A stretch of DNA of 7,015 nt. Origin: Pseudomonadota bacterium. GTDB taxonomy: Bacteria > Pseudomonadota > Gammaproteobacteria > Xanthomonadales > Xanthomonadaceae. This document shows positions 1 through 6,213 of the stretch, one piece after another. A program made the position numbers and the translations under genes. The stretch lies in contig JAEWFH010000194.1 in NCBI GenBank assembly GCA_023388955.1, positions 1 through 7,015 of the forward strand, given 5' to 3'. Position 1 is the stretch's first letter; each line of letters starts with the position of its first letter. The notes under the pieces were generated by a model that was not told the origin of the DNA, searched no databases, and worked only from the letters and a program-made list of their open reading frames with translations.

Positions 1-1329
1 CGCGAGAGGATCCAGGACCGGCTGCGCCACCAGGTCATGCACGACGCGTTGACCGGCCTTCCCAACCGCGCCCAGCTGCGCAAGCGCCTCGAACAGGCGA
101 TGGAACGGATCCGGGAGCCCGTGCCACGCCACAGCGCGTTGCTGTATCTGGACGTGGACCGCTTCAAGATCATCAACGACAGCCTGGGCCACCTCGCCGG
201 CGACGAGTTCCTTTGCGAGATCGCCCGCCGCCTCCAGTCCTGCGTCCGCCAGCCCGACCTGGTGGCCCGGTTGGCCGGCGACGAGTTCGCGATCCTCATC
301 GAAGACGTGGCCGTCGACGCCGACGGCCGCCCGGCTGCGGCCATCGCCGTCGCCGAGCGGACCCTGGAAGCACTGACCGCACCGATGGAAATGGCCGAGT
401 GCATCCTGGAACCCTCGGCCAGCATTGGCATCGCGATGACCCACGCGAACCTGGAGCACGCCGATGACCTGGTGCGGGAGGCGGACACCGCGCTGTACCG
501 GGCCAAGGCGCTGGGCCGCAAGCGCTGGCAGCTCCACGATCCATCGCTGCAGCACACCGCGGTCGACCAGCTGACCGTCGAGGCCGAGCTGCGGTTGGCG
601 CTCAGGCGCGACGAGATCGAGCCCTGGTTCCAGCCCATCGTGCGACTGGACGATGGCACGGTGGTGGGCCACGAGGCGCTGATGCGCTGGCGCCACCCCG
701 ACCGCGGGGTGCTGGTCCCGGCCGACTTCCTCCAGATAGCCGAGGACAGCGGCCTCATCGAGGCCATGGACTGGCGCCTGTTCAAACGCGCTTTCCTGCT
801 GATGGCGGGGCAGCACGACGGCGGATACCTGTCGATCAACGTCGCTCCCCGCCACCTGCAGCGCAGCGACTTCGCCGGCCGCCTGCTCGGACTGCTCGAC
901 CGTACCGGGCTGGCGCCGGCACGGCTGCGCATCGAGGTCACCGAAGGCAGCCTGCTCGAGAACCCGGAGCGGGTCCGCGGCGTGCTGCAGCGGCTGCTGG
1001 ACCAGGGCATCGGCGTGGCGCTGGACGACTTCGGTACCGGCTACTCGTCACTGAGCTACCTGCACAGCTTCCCGCTGCGGATACTCAAGATGGACCGCAC
1101 CTTCCTCGCCGACCTGCACCGGCAGGGCAACAGCGCCCCGGTGATCCAGGCCGTCGTGACCCTCGCGCACGCGCTGGGGATGGACGTGGTGGCCGAAGGC
1201 GTGGAGATCGAAGAACAACGTGCCGCGCTGCTGGAGCTCGGGTGTGGATTCGGCCAGGGCTTTCTGTTCGGACGACCGGCCGCCAGTGCGGAGGCAGAGG
1301 CGGAAGTGAAAGCGGACGCCACCGCCTGA
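1..1329 (+). CDS. GGDEF-EAL cyclic-di-GMP cyclase/phosphodiesterase, 5' end missing
   Basis: The gene enters from the left edge: the frame is open from base 1 and the residues before the first Met (position 37) read as the helical linker that normally precedes a GGDEF domain, so that Met is unlikely to be the start. Of 442 visible residues, about 13-175 form the GGDEF domain. It has the DALTGLPNR opening, the DVDRFKIINDSLGH metal/nucleotide segment and AGDEF at residues 92-96 in place of GGDEF. An RxxD inhibitory site (83-86) lies five residues before it. Residues about 190-430 form an EAL domain with EALMRW (225-230), EVTEG (312-316), DDFGTGYSS (342-350), KMD, AEGVE and GQGF, so the usual catalytic acids, Asn, Lys and Gln are present. 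EAL domains hydrolyse c-di-GMP to pGpG and GGDEF domains make it from two GTP. From these motifs I infer a working phosphodiesterase and a possibly active or GTP-sensing cyclase half. The missing N terminus probably carries a sensor such as PAS or membrane segments. The tail after the EAL domain is short and Ala/Glu-rich. Confidence 0.95.
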   Translation, partial: RERIQDRLRHQVMHDALTGLPNRAQLRKRLEQAMERIREPVPRHSALLYLDVDRFKIINDSLGHLAGDEFLCEIARRLQSCVRQPDLVARLAGDEFAILIEDVAVDADGRPAAAIAVAERTLEALTAPMEMAECILEPSASIGIAMTHANLEHADDLVREADTALYRAKALGRKRWQLHDPSLQHTAVDQLTVEAELRLALRRDEIEPWFQPIVRLDDGTVVGHEALMRWRHPDRGVLVPADFLQIAEDSGLIEAMDWRLFKRAFLLMAGQHDGGYLSINVAPRHLQRSDFAGRLLGLLDRTGLAPARLRIEVTEGSLLENPERVRGVLQRLLDQGIGVALDDFGTGYSSLSYLHSFPLRILKMDRTFLADLHRQGNSAPVIQAVVTLAHALGMDVVAEGVEIEEQRAALLELGCGFGQGFLFGRPAASAEAEAEVKADATA

Positions 1330-1335
1330 GCCGCA

Positions 1336-1869
1336 TCACAGGGTCCGGACCACCTCGCCCGACGCCTCCTCCAGCAACCGGACCACGCGCGCCACGTCGG
1401 CATGCCGGGCCGGGTGTACCACGACGGCGTGCTGCCCCTTGCCAACCGCCTCCATCACCCGGAGGTTGAGCGGGTCATGGTCGGGGCGCAGCGTCACCAG
1501 CCCGCCGGCGAACAATCCGAACACCGTCGCGAATCCCGCGATCACCACGGCCGCGACCAGCGGGTTGGAACGGATGGCGGTGATGCCGGTGGAGTACAGG
1601 ATCCAGAACAGCACCAGCCCGGCCACCAGGCCGACCAGCCCGAGGGTGATGTGGGCCTTGATGGCGGTGAACATCACGCCTTTTCCTTCCGGTTCCAGCG
1701 TCCGCGACAGGTGGCGGTCGCCGGGTGCCACCACCCGAACCGTGCCGCCATCCACGCCCAGCTCCCCGCGCAGGCGGTCGGCCGCGGCCGCGGCCTCGCC
1801 GCGGTCGGCGAACAGGGCGGCCACCGTGCTGAGCGATTCCTCGCCGAAGATCGGGTCACCTGCTTTCAT
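1336..1869 (-). CDS. two-pass membrane protein of unknown function
   Basis: I do not recognise a named family. The 177-residue product has a soluble N-terminal part (1-70), a membrane hairpin (about 73-98 and 104-127, the second rich in Gly/Ala/Val) and a soluble C-terminal part (128-177). The hairpin would put both soluble parts on the same side of the membrane. Each looks like strand-helix-strand: VAALF, an Ala-rich helix, then TVRVVAP at the N end; HAVVVHP, DVARVVRLLEEAS, then EVVRTL at the C end. The N-terminal pattern recalls the small domain of YflT/general-stress-17M proteins, but that is only an impression. The ATG at 1869 is chosen because CTGGAGG ends four bases before it; an in-frame TTG seven codons upstream has no better signal. 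The gene converges on the GGDEF-EAL gene with 6 bp between stops and diverges from the MATE gene. Coding status is well supported; function is unknown. Confidence 0.82.
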   Translation of the reverse strand: MKAGDPIFGEESLSTVAALFADRGEAAAAADRLRGELGVDGGTVRVVAPGDRHLSRTLEPEGKGVMFTAIKAHITLGLVGLVAGLVLFWILYSTGITAIRSNPLVAAVVIAGFATVFGLFAGGLVTLRPDHDPLNLRVMEAVGKGQHAVVVHPARHADVARVVRLLEEASGEVVRTL

Positions 1870-1994
1870 CGGGCCTCCAGCTTGCCGCAAACCAGTTGCG
1901 GGTACCGAGGTTGCGGGGCCGGCGGTGCAAGCCCGGTGAACCCCCGCCCCCGGTTTCGCGCCCCACGCACCGGGACCCGGCCACGATACGGGCG
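1870..1994. promoter_or_regulatory. divergent intergenic region between the membrane protein and MATE genes
   Basis: These 125 bases must carry the promoters of both flanking genes. They hold a perfect inverted repeat, CCGCAA (1885-1890), five bases, TTGCGG (1896-1901), and a third TTGCGG at 1911-1916; the enclosing GTTGCGGG octamer occurs at 1895 and 1910, 15 bp apart. GCTTGC at 1880-1885 is also complementary to GCAAGC at 1927-1932. Half-sites of this kind are typical of operators for dimeric repressors, but no regulator gene adjoins it in the window. I could not assign convincing -35/-10 boxes on either strand. Confidence 0.4.
1874..1880 (-). promoter_or_regulatory. Shine-Dalgarno site of the two-pass membrane protein
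   Basis: On the - strand the sequence reads CTGGAGG, with GGAGG four bases before the ATG at 1869. It is the best ribosome-binding site in the window and favours this ATG over the TTG at 1890. Confidence 0.7.
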
Positions 1995-3479
1995 ATGCAC
2001 AGCCGCAACCTCACCGAAGGCCCGATCGGCCGCACCCTGCTCGTGTTCGCGCTGCCGATCCTGGGTGGCAACGTGCTGCAGTCGCTCAACGGCTCGGTCA
2101 ACGCGATCTGGGTCGGCCGCTTCCTGGGCGAGGAGGCGCTGACGGCGATCGCGAACGCCAACAACATCATGTTCTTCCTGCTGGGTGGGGTGTTCGGCTT
2201 CGGCATGGCCTCCACGATCCTGGTGGGGCAGGCCATGGGCCGCCGCAACCTGGTGGAGGCGCGACGGGTGATCGGCACCGCGGCGACGTTCTTCTTCAGC
2301 CTCTCGCTGCTGCTGGCCGCGATCGGGCTGCCGCTGTCGCGCCACGTGCTGGTCTGGATGGCCACGCCGGAGGATTCGCTGGCGCTCGCCGACGCCTACC
2401 TGAAGATCATCTTGCTGGCATTGCCCCTGCTGTACGCGTTCTCGTTCCTGTCGGCGATCCTGCGTGGCGCGGGCGATACCCGCACGCCGTTCCTGTTCCT
2501 GCTGGTGGCGGTGTTGCTGGACATCGTGCTGGTGCCGCTGCTGATCTTCGGCGTCGGCCCATTCCCGGAGATGGGCATGGCCGGCAGCGCGATGGCGACG
2601 CTGCTGGCCAACCTGGTCGCGCTGGCCGCGATGCTGTGGTGGCTGCGGCATCGGGGGCATCCACTGTGGATCGGCCGCGGCGAGCGGCGGCTCTTTTTGC
2701 CCGACTGGACCATCGTGCGCACCTTGGTGACCAAGGGCGTGCCGATGGGCCTGCAGATGGTGCTGATCTCGCTGGCGATGATCGCGATGATCGCCATGGT
2801 CAACCAGTACGGCACCCACACCACCGCCGCCTACGGCGCCGCGCTGCAGCTGTGGAACTACGTGCAGATGCCGGCGATGGCGATCGGCGCGGCGTGCTCG
2901 ACCATGGCGGCGCAGAACGTCGGCGCCGGCAAGTGGCCACGGGTGGAGGCGACCACCCGTGCCGGGGTGCTGGGCAACTTCCTGATGACCGGGACCCTGG
3001 TGGTGGCACTGACCCTGTTCGACCGCTGGGTGCTGGCGATGTTCCTGCCGCCGGGCAGCGAGGCGCTGGAGATCGCCCGCCACCTGAGCCACATCGCCAT
3101 CTGGTCGTTTTTGTTCTTCGGGGTGACCTTCGTGGTCGCCGGCGTGGTGCGCTCCACCGGGGCGGTAATCCCGCCACTGGTGATCCTGGCCGTCGCGCTG
3201 TGGGGGATCCGGGTGCCGTTTGCCAACTGGCTGCAACCCCGGCTGGGCGCGGACGCGATCTGGTGGAGCTTCCCGGTCAGCGCACTGGTGTCGATGCTGC
3301 TGTCGGTGGCGTACTACCGCTGGGGCCGCTGGCGCGAGGCGACCATGCTGCCGGTGGAACCCGATGCCGTGGCGATTCCCTCGGAAGTTCCCTCGCAGGC
3401 ACCCGCGCCGGTCGCGGACGCCGGGCCGCGGCTGGAGGTGGCGGAGGACGGGGCGCCCGTCGTTGCCCTGCCGCGCTAG
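1995..3479 (+). CDS. MATE-family multidrug/cation efflux pump
   Basis: The 494-residue protein is the usual size for a MATE transporter, an inner-membrane pump that exports organic cations or drugs in exchange for Na+ or H+. About 12 hydrophobic segments form two pseudo-symmetric halves. The first contains GRTLLVFALPILGGN (12-26), GQAMGRRNLVEAR (78-90) and the family hallmark LRGAGDTRTP (156-165). The second contains AAQNVGAGKWPRV (305-317) and VVRSTGAVIPP (384-394), the degenerate counterparts. The overall look is NorM/DinF-like; the substrate cannot be read from sequence. After the last membrane segment (about residue 443) comes a hydrophilic Pro/Ala/Val-rich tail of some 45 residues. The ATG at 1995 is chosen because the family's N-terminal helix starts just after it; the frame is open upstream to a TTG at 1896, but that stretch is Pro/Arg-rich and unlike the family. 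There is no strong Shine-Dalgarno site. The stop overlaps that of the convergent methyltransferase gene. Confidence 0.94.
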   Translation: MHSRNLTEGPIGRTLLVFALPILGGNVLQSLNGSVNAIWVGRFLGEEALTAIANANNIMFFLLGGVFGFGMASTILVGQAMGRRNLVEARRVIGTAATFFFSLSLLLAAIGLPLSRHVLVWMATPEDSLALADAYLKIILLALPLLYAFSFLSAILRGAGDTRTPFLFLLVAVLLDIVLVPLLIFGVGPFPEMGMAGSAMATLLANLVALAAMLWWLRHRGHPLWIGRGERRLFLPDWTIVRTLVTKGVPMGLQMVLISLAMIAMIAMVNQYGTHTTAAYGAALQLWNYVQMPAMAIGAACSTMAAQNVGAGKWPRVEATTRAGVLGNFLMTGTLVVALTLFDRWVLAMFLPPGSEALEIARHLSHIAIWSFLFFGVTFVVAGVVRSTGAVIPPLVILAVALWGIRVPFANWLQPRLGADAIWWSFPVSALVSMLLSVAYYRWGRWREATMLPVEPDAVAIPSEVPSQAPAPVADAGPRLEVAEDGAPVVALPR

Positions 3480-4105
3480 GACTCCGGCGACCGCGTATCG
3501 CCGCCACCGCGGCGCCAGACCAGGCAGCGGTTGTTGGCCGGCATCGCCACGTCCTCGACCAGCGACAGGCCGGCCTGCGCCGCCAGGCGATCCACCGCCT
3601 CGAAGTCGCGGATCGCCGAGGCCGGGTCGCGCTGCCCGAGCCAGCGGTCGAACTCGCGGTTGCTTTCGCTGCTGTAGGCGCCGCCGTAGTTGAACGGCCC
3701 GTACACCACCAGCGTGCCGCCGCCGGCGAGCAGCCCGCCCACGCCGGCAAAGAACGCGCGCACCTGCGGCCAGCCCATGATGTGCAGCGTGTTGGCGCTG
3801 AAGACCGCGTCGAAGCCCGTTCCCGGATGCCAGTCGTCCACGTCCAGTTCCAGCGGGGTCGGCGTGTTGGGCAACGCCGCCTCGTCGAGCCAGGCGCGGA
3901 TGCCGGGCAGGTGCTCCGGCCGGTCGCTCGCCTGCCACTGCAGCCACGGCATCGCCGCCGCGAAGTGCACCGCGTGCTGGCCGGTGCCGCTGCCCACCTC
4001 CAGCACCCGCCGCGCATCGGCCAGGTGCCGGCGCAACACGGCCAGGATCGGGTCGCGGTTGCGCTCGCAGGAAGGGGAAAACGGCTTGTCGACGGGCTCG
4101 GCCAT
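3476..4105 (-). CDS. DUF938-family SAM-dependent methyltransferase (METTL26-like)
   Basis: The 209-residue protein is close to the usual size of this family, small class I methyltransferases found widely in proteobacteria and, as METTL26, in animals; the methyl acceptor is unknown. It opens with the characteristic KPFSPSCERNRDPIL (7-21). SAM-binding motif I is VLEVGSGTGQH (34-44), then an acidic/aromatic ASDRP (59-63), LDVDDW (87-92), SANTLHIMGW (103-112) and the family segment around YGPFNYGG (135-142) leading to SNREFDRWL (148-156). Substitution of the acceptor cannot be predicted. The ATG at 4105 is preferred because it sits just before the conserved N terminus; a TTG at 4132 would add nine unremarkable residues. 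No Shine-Dalgarno is visible at either. The gene is divergent from the small gene at 4185 across 79 bases and convergent with the MATE gene, sharing a four-base overlap. Confidence 0.92.
   Translation of the reverse strand: MAEPVDKPFSPSCERNRDPILAVLRRHLADARRVLEVGSGTGQHAVHFAAAMPWLQWQASDRPEHLPGIRAWLDEAALPNTPTPLELDVDDWHPGTGFDAVFSANTLHIMGWPQVRAFFAGVGGLLAGGGTLVVYGPFNYGGAYSSESNREFDRWLGQRDPASAIRDFEAVDRLAAQAGLSLVEDVAMPANNRCLVWRRGGGDTRSPES
3499..3514 (+). terminator. GC-rich hairpin just past the MATE stop, possible weak terminator
   Basis: CGCCGC (3499-3504) pairs perfectly with GCGGCG (3509-3514) around a four-base CACC loop, 20 bases after the MATE stop and inside the 3' coding end of the methyltransferase gene. 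There is no T run after it, and in DNA this GC-rich such stems arise by chance, so a terminator role is only possible. Confidence 0.2.
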
Positions 4106-4184
4106 GGCAGGGTCGCGCGATTGGGACGGCAACGATCATCGGCCATCCACGCCCGCACGGCAGCCACGCGGCCATCATCCGGCC
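4106..4184. promoter_or_regulatory. 79-bp divergent region between the methyltransferase and small-protein genes
   Basis: This is the only space for the promoters of both neighbours. GGCCAT occurs at 4141 and 4170, and again across the two start codons (4100 and 4181). No convincing promoter boxes or ribosome-binding sites are visible on either strand, so both genes may be translated from weak or leaderless starts. Confidence 0.3.
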
Positions 4185-4604
4185 ATGACCGCCACGACCT
4201 GTACCCGCATCCTTCCGATCCCGCCCGACGCCTGGCCGCCGCCGGAGGTTCCGCTTACCGTGCACGGCATTCCCCTGGCTCCCAAGCAGGAGCTGCACAT
4301 CACCCTGGTCGGCAGCGCCCTGGGCGAGGAACTGCAGCGCAGCTTCGGCGATCGCGCCGCGGGACTGCTGGACGCGGAGATCCAGGCACGGGAGTGGCGC
4401 TGGGAGCGCACCGGCGCGCACGTCCTGTTGCGTCGCCGGGGCGGTTCGGGGAGCGAGGCGGAAACCGCGTATTCGGTGATCGAGAGGGTCCGGCTGCCGG
4501 CGATGGCCGGGCGGGAAAAGGGCATCGGCGTACGCAGTCCGCGGCACCTGCGCGCGTTGCGGGTTCCGGGACGGTTTCATGTCCCTGCCCCAGGCAGTAC
4601 GTAA
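4185..4604 (+). CDS. small protein with one HxT motif, possibly a shortened 2H-phosphoesterase-like protein
   Basis: The 139-residue product is soluble, with no signal peptide or membrane segment. I do not recognise a named gene. The most telling stretch is PKQELHITLVGSALG (33-47): a strand ending in H-x-T followed by hydrophobic residues, as in the first catalytic motif of 2H (LigT-like) phosphoesterases, which carry two such motifs about 80-100 residues apart. No second HxT/S is present: GAHVLL (78-82) has a His but no Thr/Ser, and FHVPAP at the end does not fit. Residues 100-118 run from ERVRLPAM directly into GREKGIGVRSP, where a fuller homologue might hold the second motif, so an in-frame deletion is possible. 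The ATG at 4185 lies right after the divergent region; no Shine-Dalgarno is seen. The stop is 37 bases before the BCCT start, so the two could be co-transcribed, but nothing links their functions. The assignment to the 2H superfamily is inference. Confidence 0.68.
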   Translation: MTATTCTRILPIPPDAWPPPEVPLTVHGIPLAPKQELHITLVGSALGEELQRSFGDRAAGLLDAEIQAREWRWERTGAHVLLRRRGGSGSEAETAYSVIERVRLPAMAGREKGIGVRSPRHLRALRVPGRFHVPAPGST

Positions 4605-4641
4605 GCTGTGGCGATCCTGTCGCCCCCCGCACGGAGTCCCC
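4605..4641 (+). promoter_or_regulatory. leader of the BCCT gene: small hairpin and ribosome-binding site
   Basis: GGAG at 4633-4636 lies five bases before the ATG at 4642 and decides that start. Upstream, GGCGA (4610-4614) and TCGCC (4620-4624) form a perfect five-bp stem with a five-base loop, ending eight bases before the GGAG. The stem is too short for a firm regulatory claim. No T run follows, so it does not look like a terminator for the preceding gene. Confidence 0.5.
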
Positions 4642-6213
4642 ATGGTCTTCCGCATCTCGCTGTTGCTGGTCGTCGCGCTCGCGGTGGTCGCCGGCCTGGC
4701 CCCGGTCCCCTTCGAGCAGGTCACCGGCGCGGCGCTGGCGGCGGTCATCAACCACGCCGGCTGGCTGTACCTGCTGATCGTGTTCCTGACCCTGGCATTC
4801 CTGGTGTACCTGGCGTTCGGCCCGTTCGCCCAGCTGCGCATCGGCGGGACCGATGCCGAACCGGAGTTTTCCGGTCCGACCTGGCTGGCGATGCTGTTCG
4901 CCGCGGGCATGGGCATCGGCCTGGTGTTCTGGGGCGCGGCGGAGCCGGTCTCGCACCTGATGCATCCCCCGGAAGGCCTGCCACCGGGCACGCCCGAGGC
5001 GGCGAGGGCGTCGATGCGCTACACCTTCTTCCATTGGGGCCTGCACCCATGGGCGATCTACGCGCTGATGGGCCTGGCGATCGCCTGGTTCCAGTACAAC
5101 CGCAACGGCCGCGGACTGATCAGCGACCTGCTGCACCCCCTGATCGGCGAGCGCCACCTGGGCTGGATGGGCAAGGGGGTCAACATCGTTGCCGTCGTGG
5201 CCACCGCCATCGGCGTGGCCACCACGCTTGGCTTCGGGACGATCCAGATCAGCGCCGGCCTGGCGCGCGTGTTCGGCCTGCCCGGCGGCATCGGCATGCA
5301 ACTGCTGGTGATCGGGATCTGCTTCGTGCTGTACATGGCCTCCAGCGCCAGCGGCGTGGACCGGGGCATCAAGTGGCTGTCGAGCTTCAACCTGGCCCTG
5401 GCGGGATTGCTGCTGCTGGTCGTGGTGCTGCTGGGGCCGACCGGCTTCATCTTCGAAACCTTCACCACCTCGCTGGGTGCGTACTTCAACTCGCTGGTCA
5501 GCATGAGCCTGCGCATGGCGCCGTTCTCGGACAGCACCTGGGTGGCGGACTGGACCATCTTCTACTGGGCCTGGTGGATCTCCTGGTCGCCGTTCGTGGG
5601 GGCGTTCATCGCGCGCGTGTCCTACGGGCGCAGCGTGCGCGAGTTCGTGCTCGGCGTGGTGGCCGTCCCCAGCCTGCTTGGATTCGCCTGGTTCGCGGCC
5701 TTTGGCGGGGCGGCACTGTGGGGACAGATGTTCGGCGGCGTGGACATGGCCGGCGCACTCGCCCAGGGCTACGAGACGGTCCTGTTCCGGATGTACGACA
5801 GCCTGCCGCTGTCGGGCCTGCTGTCGGGGCTGAGCATCCTGCTGCTGGTGATCTTCTTCGTGGCCTCCGCGGATTCGGCGGTGCTGGTGCTGGGCTCGAT
5901 GTCGAGCGAGAGCGCCGGTGACCCGACGCTCACCCGCAAGTTCGCCTGGGGCATCGCGATTGCCCTGATCGCCGCGGCGATGCTGATCGCGGGCGGCCTG
6001 GATGCGCTGCAGACGCTGATCACGGTGGCGGCGTTGCCGTTCGCGCTGCTACTGGTCGGGGTGATGGTGGGATTGCAACGGGTGCTGAGCATCGAGGCGC
6101 TGCGCGAGAAGGCCCGGGAGCGCCATGCGCGGCGTGCCATCGAGGACTGGATCGCCCGCGAGCAGCAGGAGGCCGAAGCCCGTACTGCGGGCACTCGACT
6201 CCCGCCCCGCTAG
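4642..6213 (+). CDS. BCCT-family betaine/choline-type Na+-coupled transporter
   Basis: The 523-residue protein is a full-length betaine/carnitine/choline transporter with about 12 membrane helices. These inner-membrane symporters import trimethylammonium compounds for osmoprotection or as nutrients. Diagnostic segments are AAGMGIGLVFWGAAEP (87-102), the Gly-rich helix of Na+-coupled members; FFHWGLHPWAIY (129-140), whose two Trp and Tyr match the aromatic betaine cage of BetP; VATTLGFGTIQ (192-202); WAWWISWSPFVGAFIAR (309-325) with YGRSVREF (328-335), the family signature; and FFVASADSAVLVLGSM (405-420). After the last helix a charged tail of about 45 residues (479-523) is helical and rich in Arg/Glu/Ala. 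In BetP a tail of similar length senses osmotic stress; here that is only suggested. The ATG at 4642 has GGAG five bases upstream. An ATG at 4579 would add 21 residues unlike the family and overlap the preceding gene. Substrate choice between betaine, choline and relatives is unresolved. Confidence 0.95.
   Translation: MVFRISLLLVVALAVVAGLAPVPFEQVTGAALAAVINHAGWLYLLIVFLTLAFLVYLAFGPFAQLRIGGTDAEPEFSGPTWLAMLFAAGMGIGLVFWGAAEPVSHLMHPPEGLPPGTPEAARASMRYTFFHWGLHPWAIYALMGLAIAWFQYNRNGRGLISDLLHPLIGERHLGWMGKGVNIVAVVATAIGVATTLGFGTIQISAGLARVFGLPGGIGMQLLVIGICFVLYMASSASGVDRGIKWLSSFNLALAGLLLLVVVLLGPTGFIFETFTTSLGAYFNSLVSMSLRMAPFSDSTWVADWTIFYWAWWISWSPFVGAFIARVSYGRSVREFVLGVVAVPSLLGFAWFAAFGGAALWGQMFGGVDMAGALAQGYETVLFRMYDSLPLSGLLSGLSILLLVIFFVASADSAVLVLGSMSSESAGDPTLTRKFAWGIAIALIAAAMLIAGGLDALQTLITVAALPFALLLVGVMVGLQRVLSIEALREKARERHARRAIEDWIAREQQEAEARTAGTRLPPR

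Noticed and set aside
1342..1351. Perfect 10-bp palindrome GGTCCGGACC between the convergent stops
   Set aside because: It has no loop or T run and lies in codons of the membrane protein; palindromes of this length arise by chance in GC-rich DNA.
1896..1994. N-terminal extension of the MATE protein from a TTG
   Set aside because: The extra 33 residues are Pro/Arg-rich, lack family similarity and have no ribosome-binding site; they are better explained as intergenic DNA.
4100..4186. Four GGCCAT hexamers around the divergent starts as a regulatory repeat
   Set aside because: Spacing is irregular (41, 29 and 11 bp), two copies simply contain the start codons, and the motif is GC-biased, so chance is a sufficient explanation.
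2636..4777. A 713-codon open frame on the + strand
   Set aside because: It is the +1/+2 shadow of the MATE gene continuing through the reverse-oriented methyltransferase gene, rich in Arg/Gly/Ala/Pro without recognisable motifs.
1866..4991. A 1041-codon open frame on the - strand running across the MATE, methyltransferase, small-protein and BCCT genes
   Set aside because: It is antisense to or out of frame with well-supported genes, its translation is low-complexity (His, Gln, Arg, Ala, Gly, Pro), and it has no domain motif. Long empty frames are expected where third codon positions are almost all G or C.
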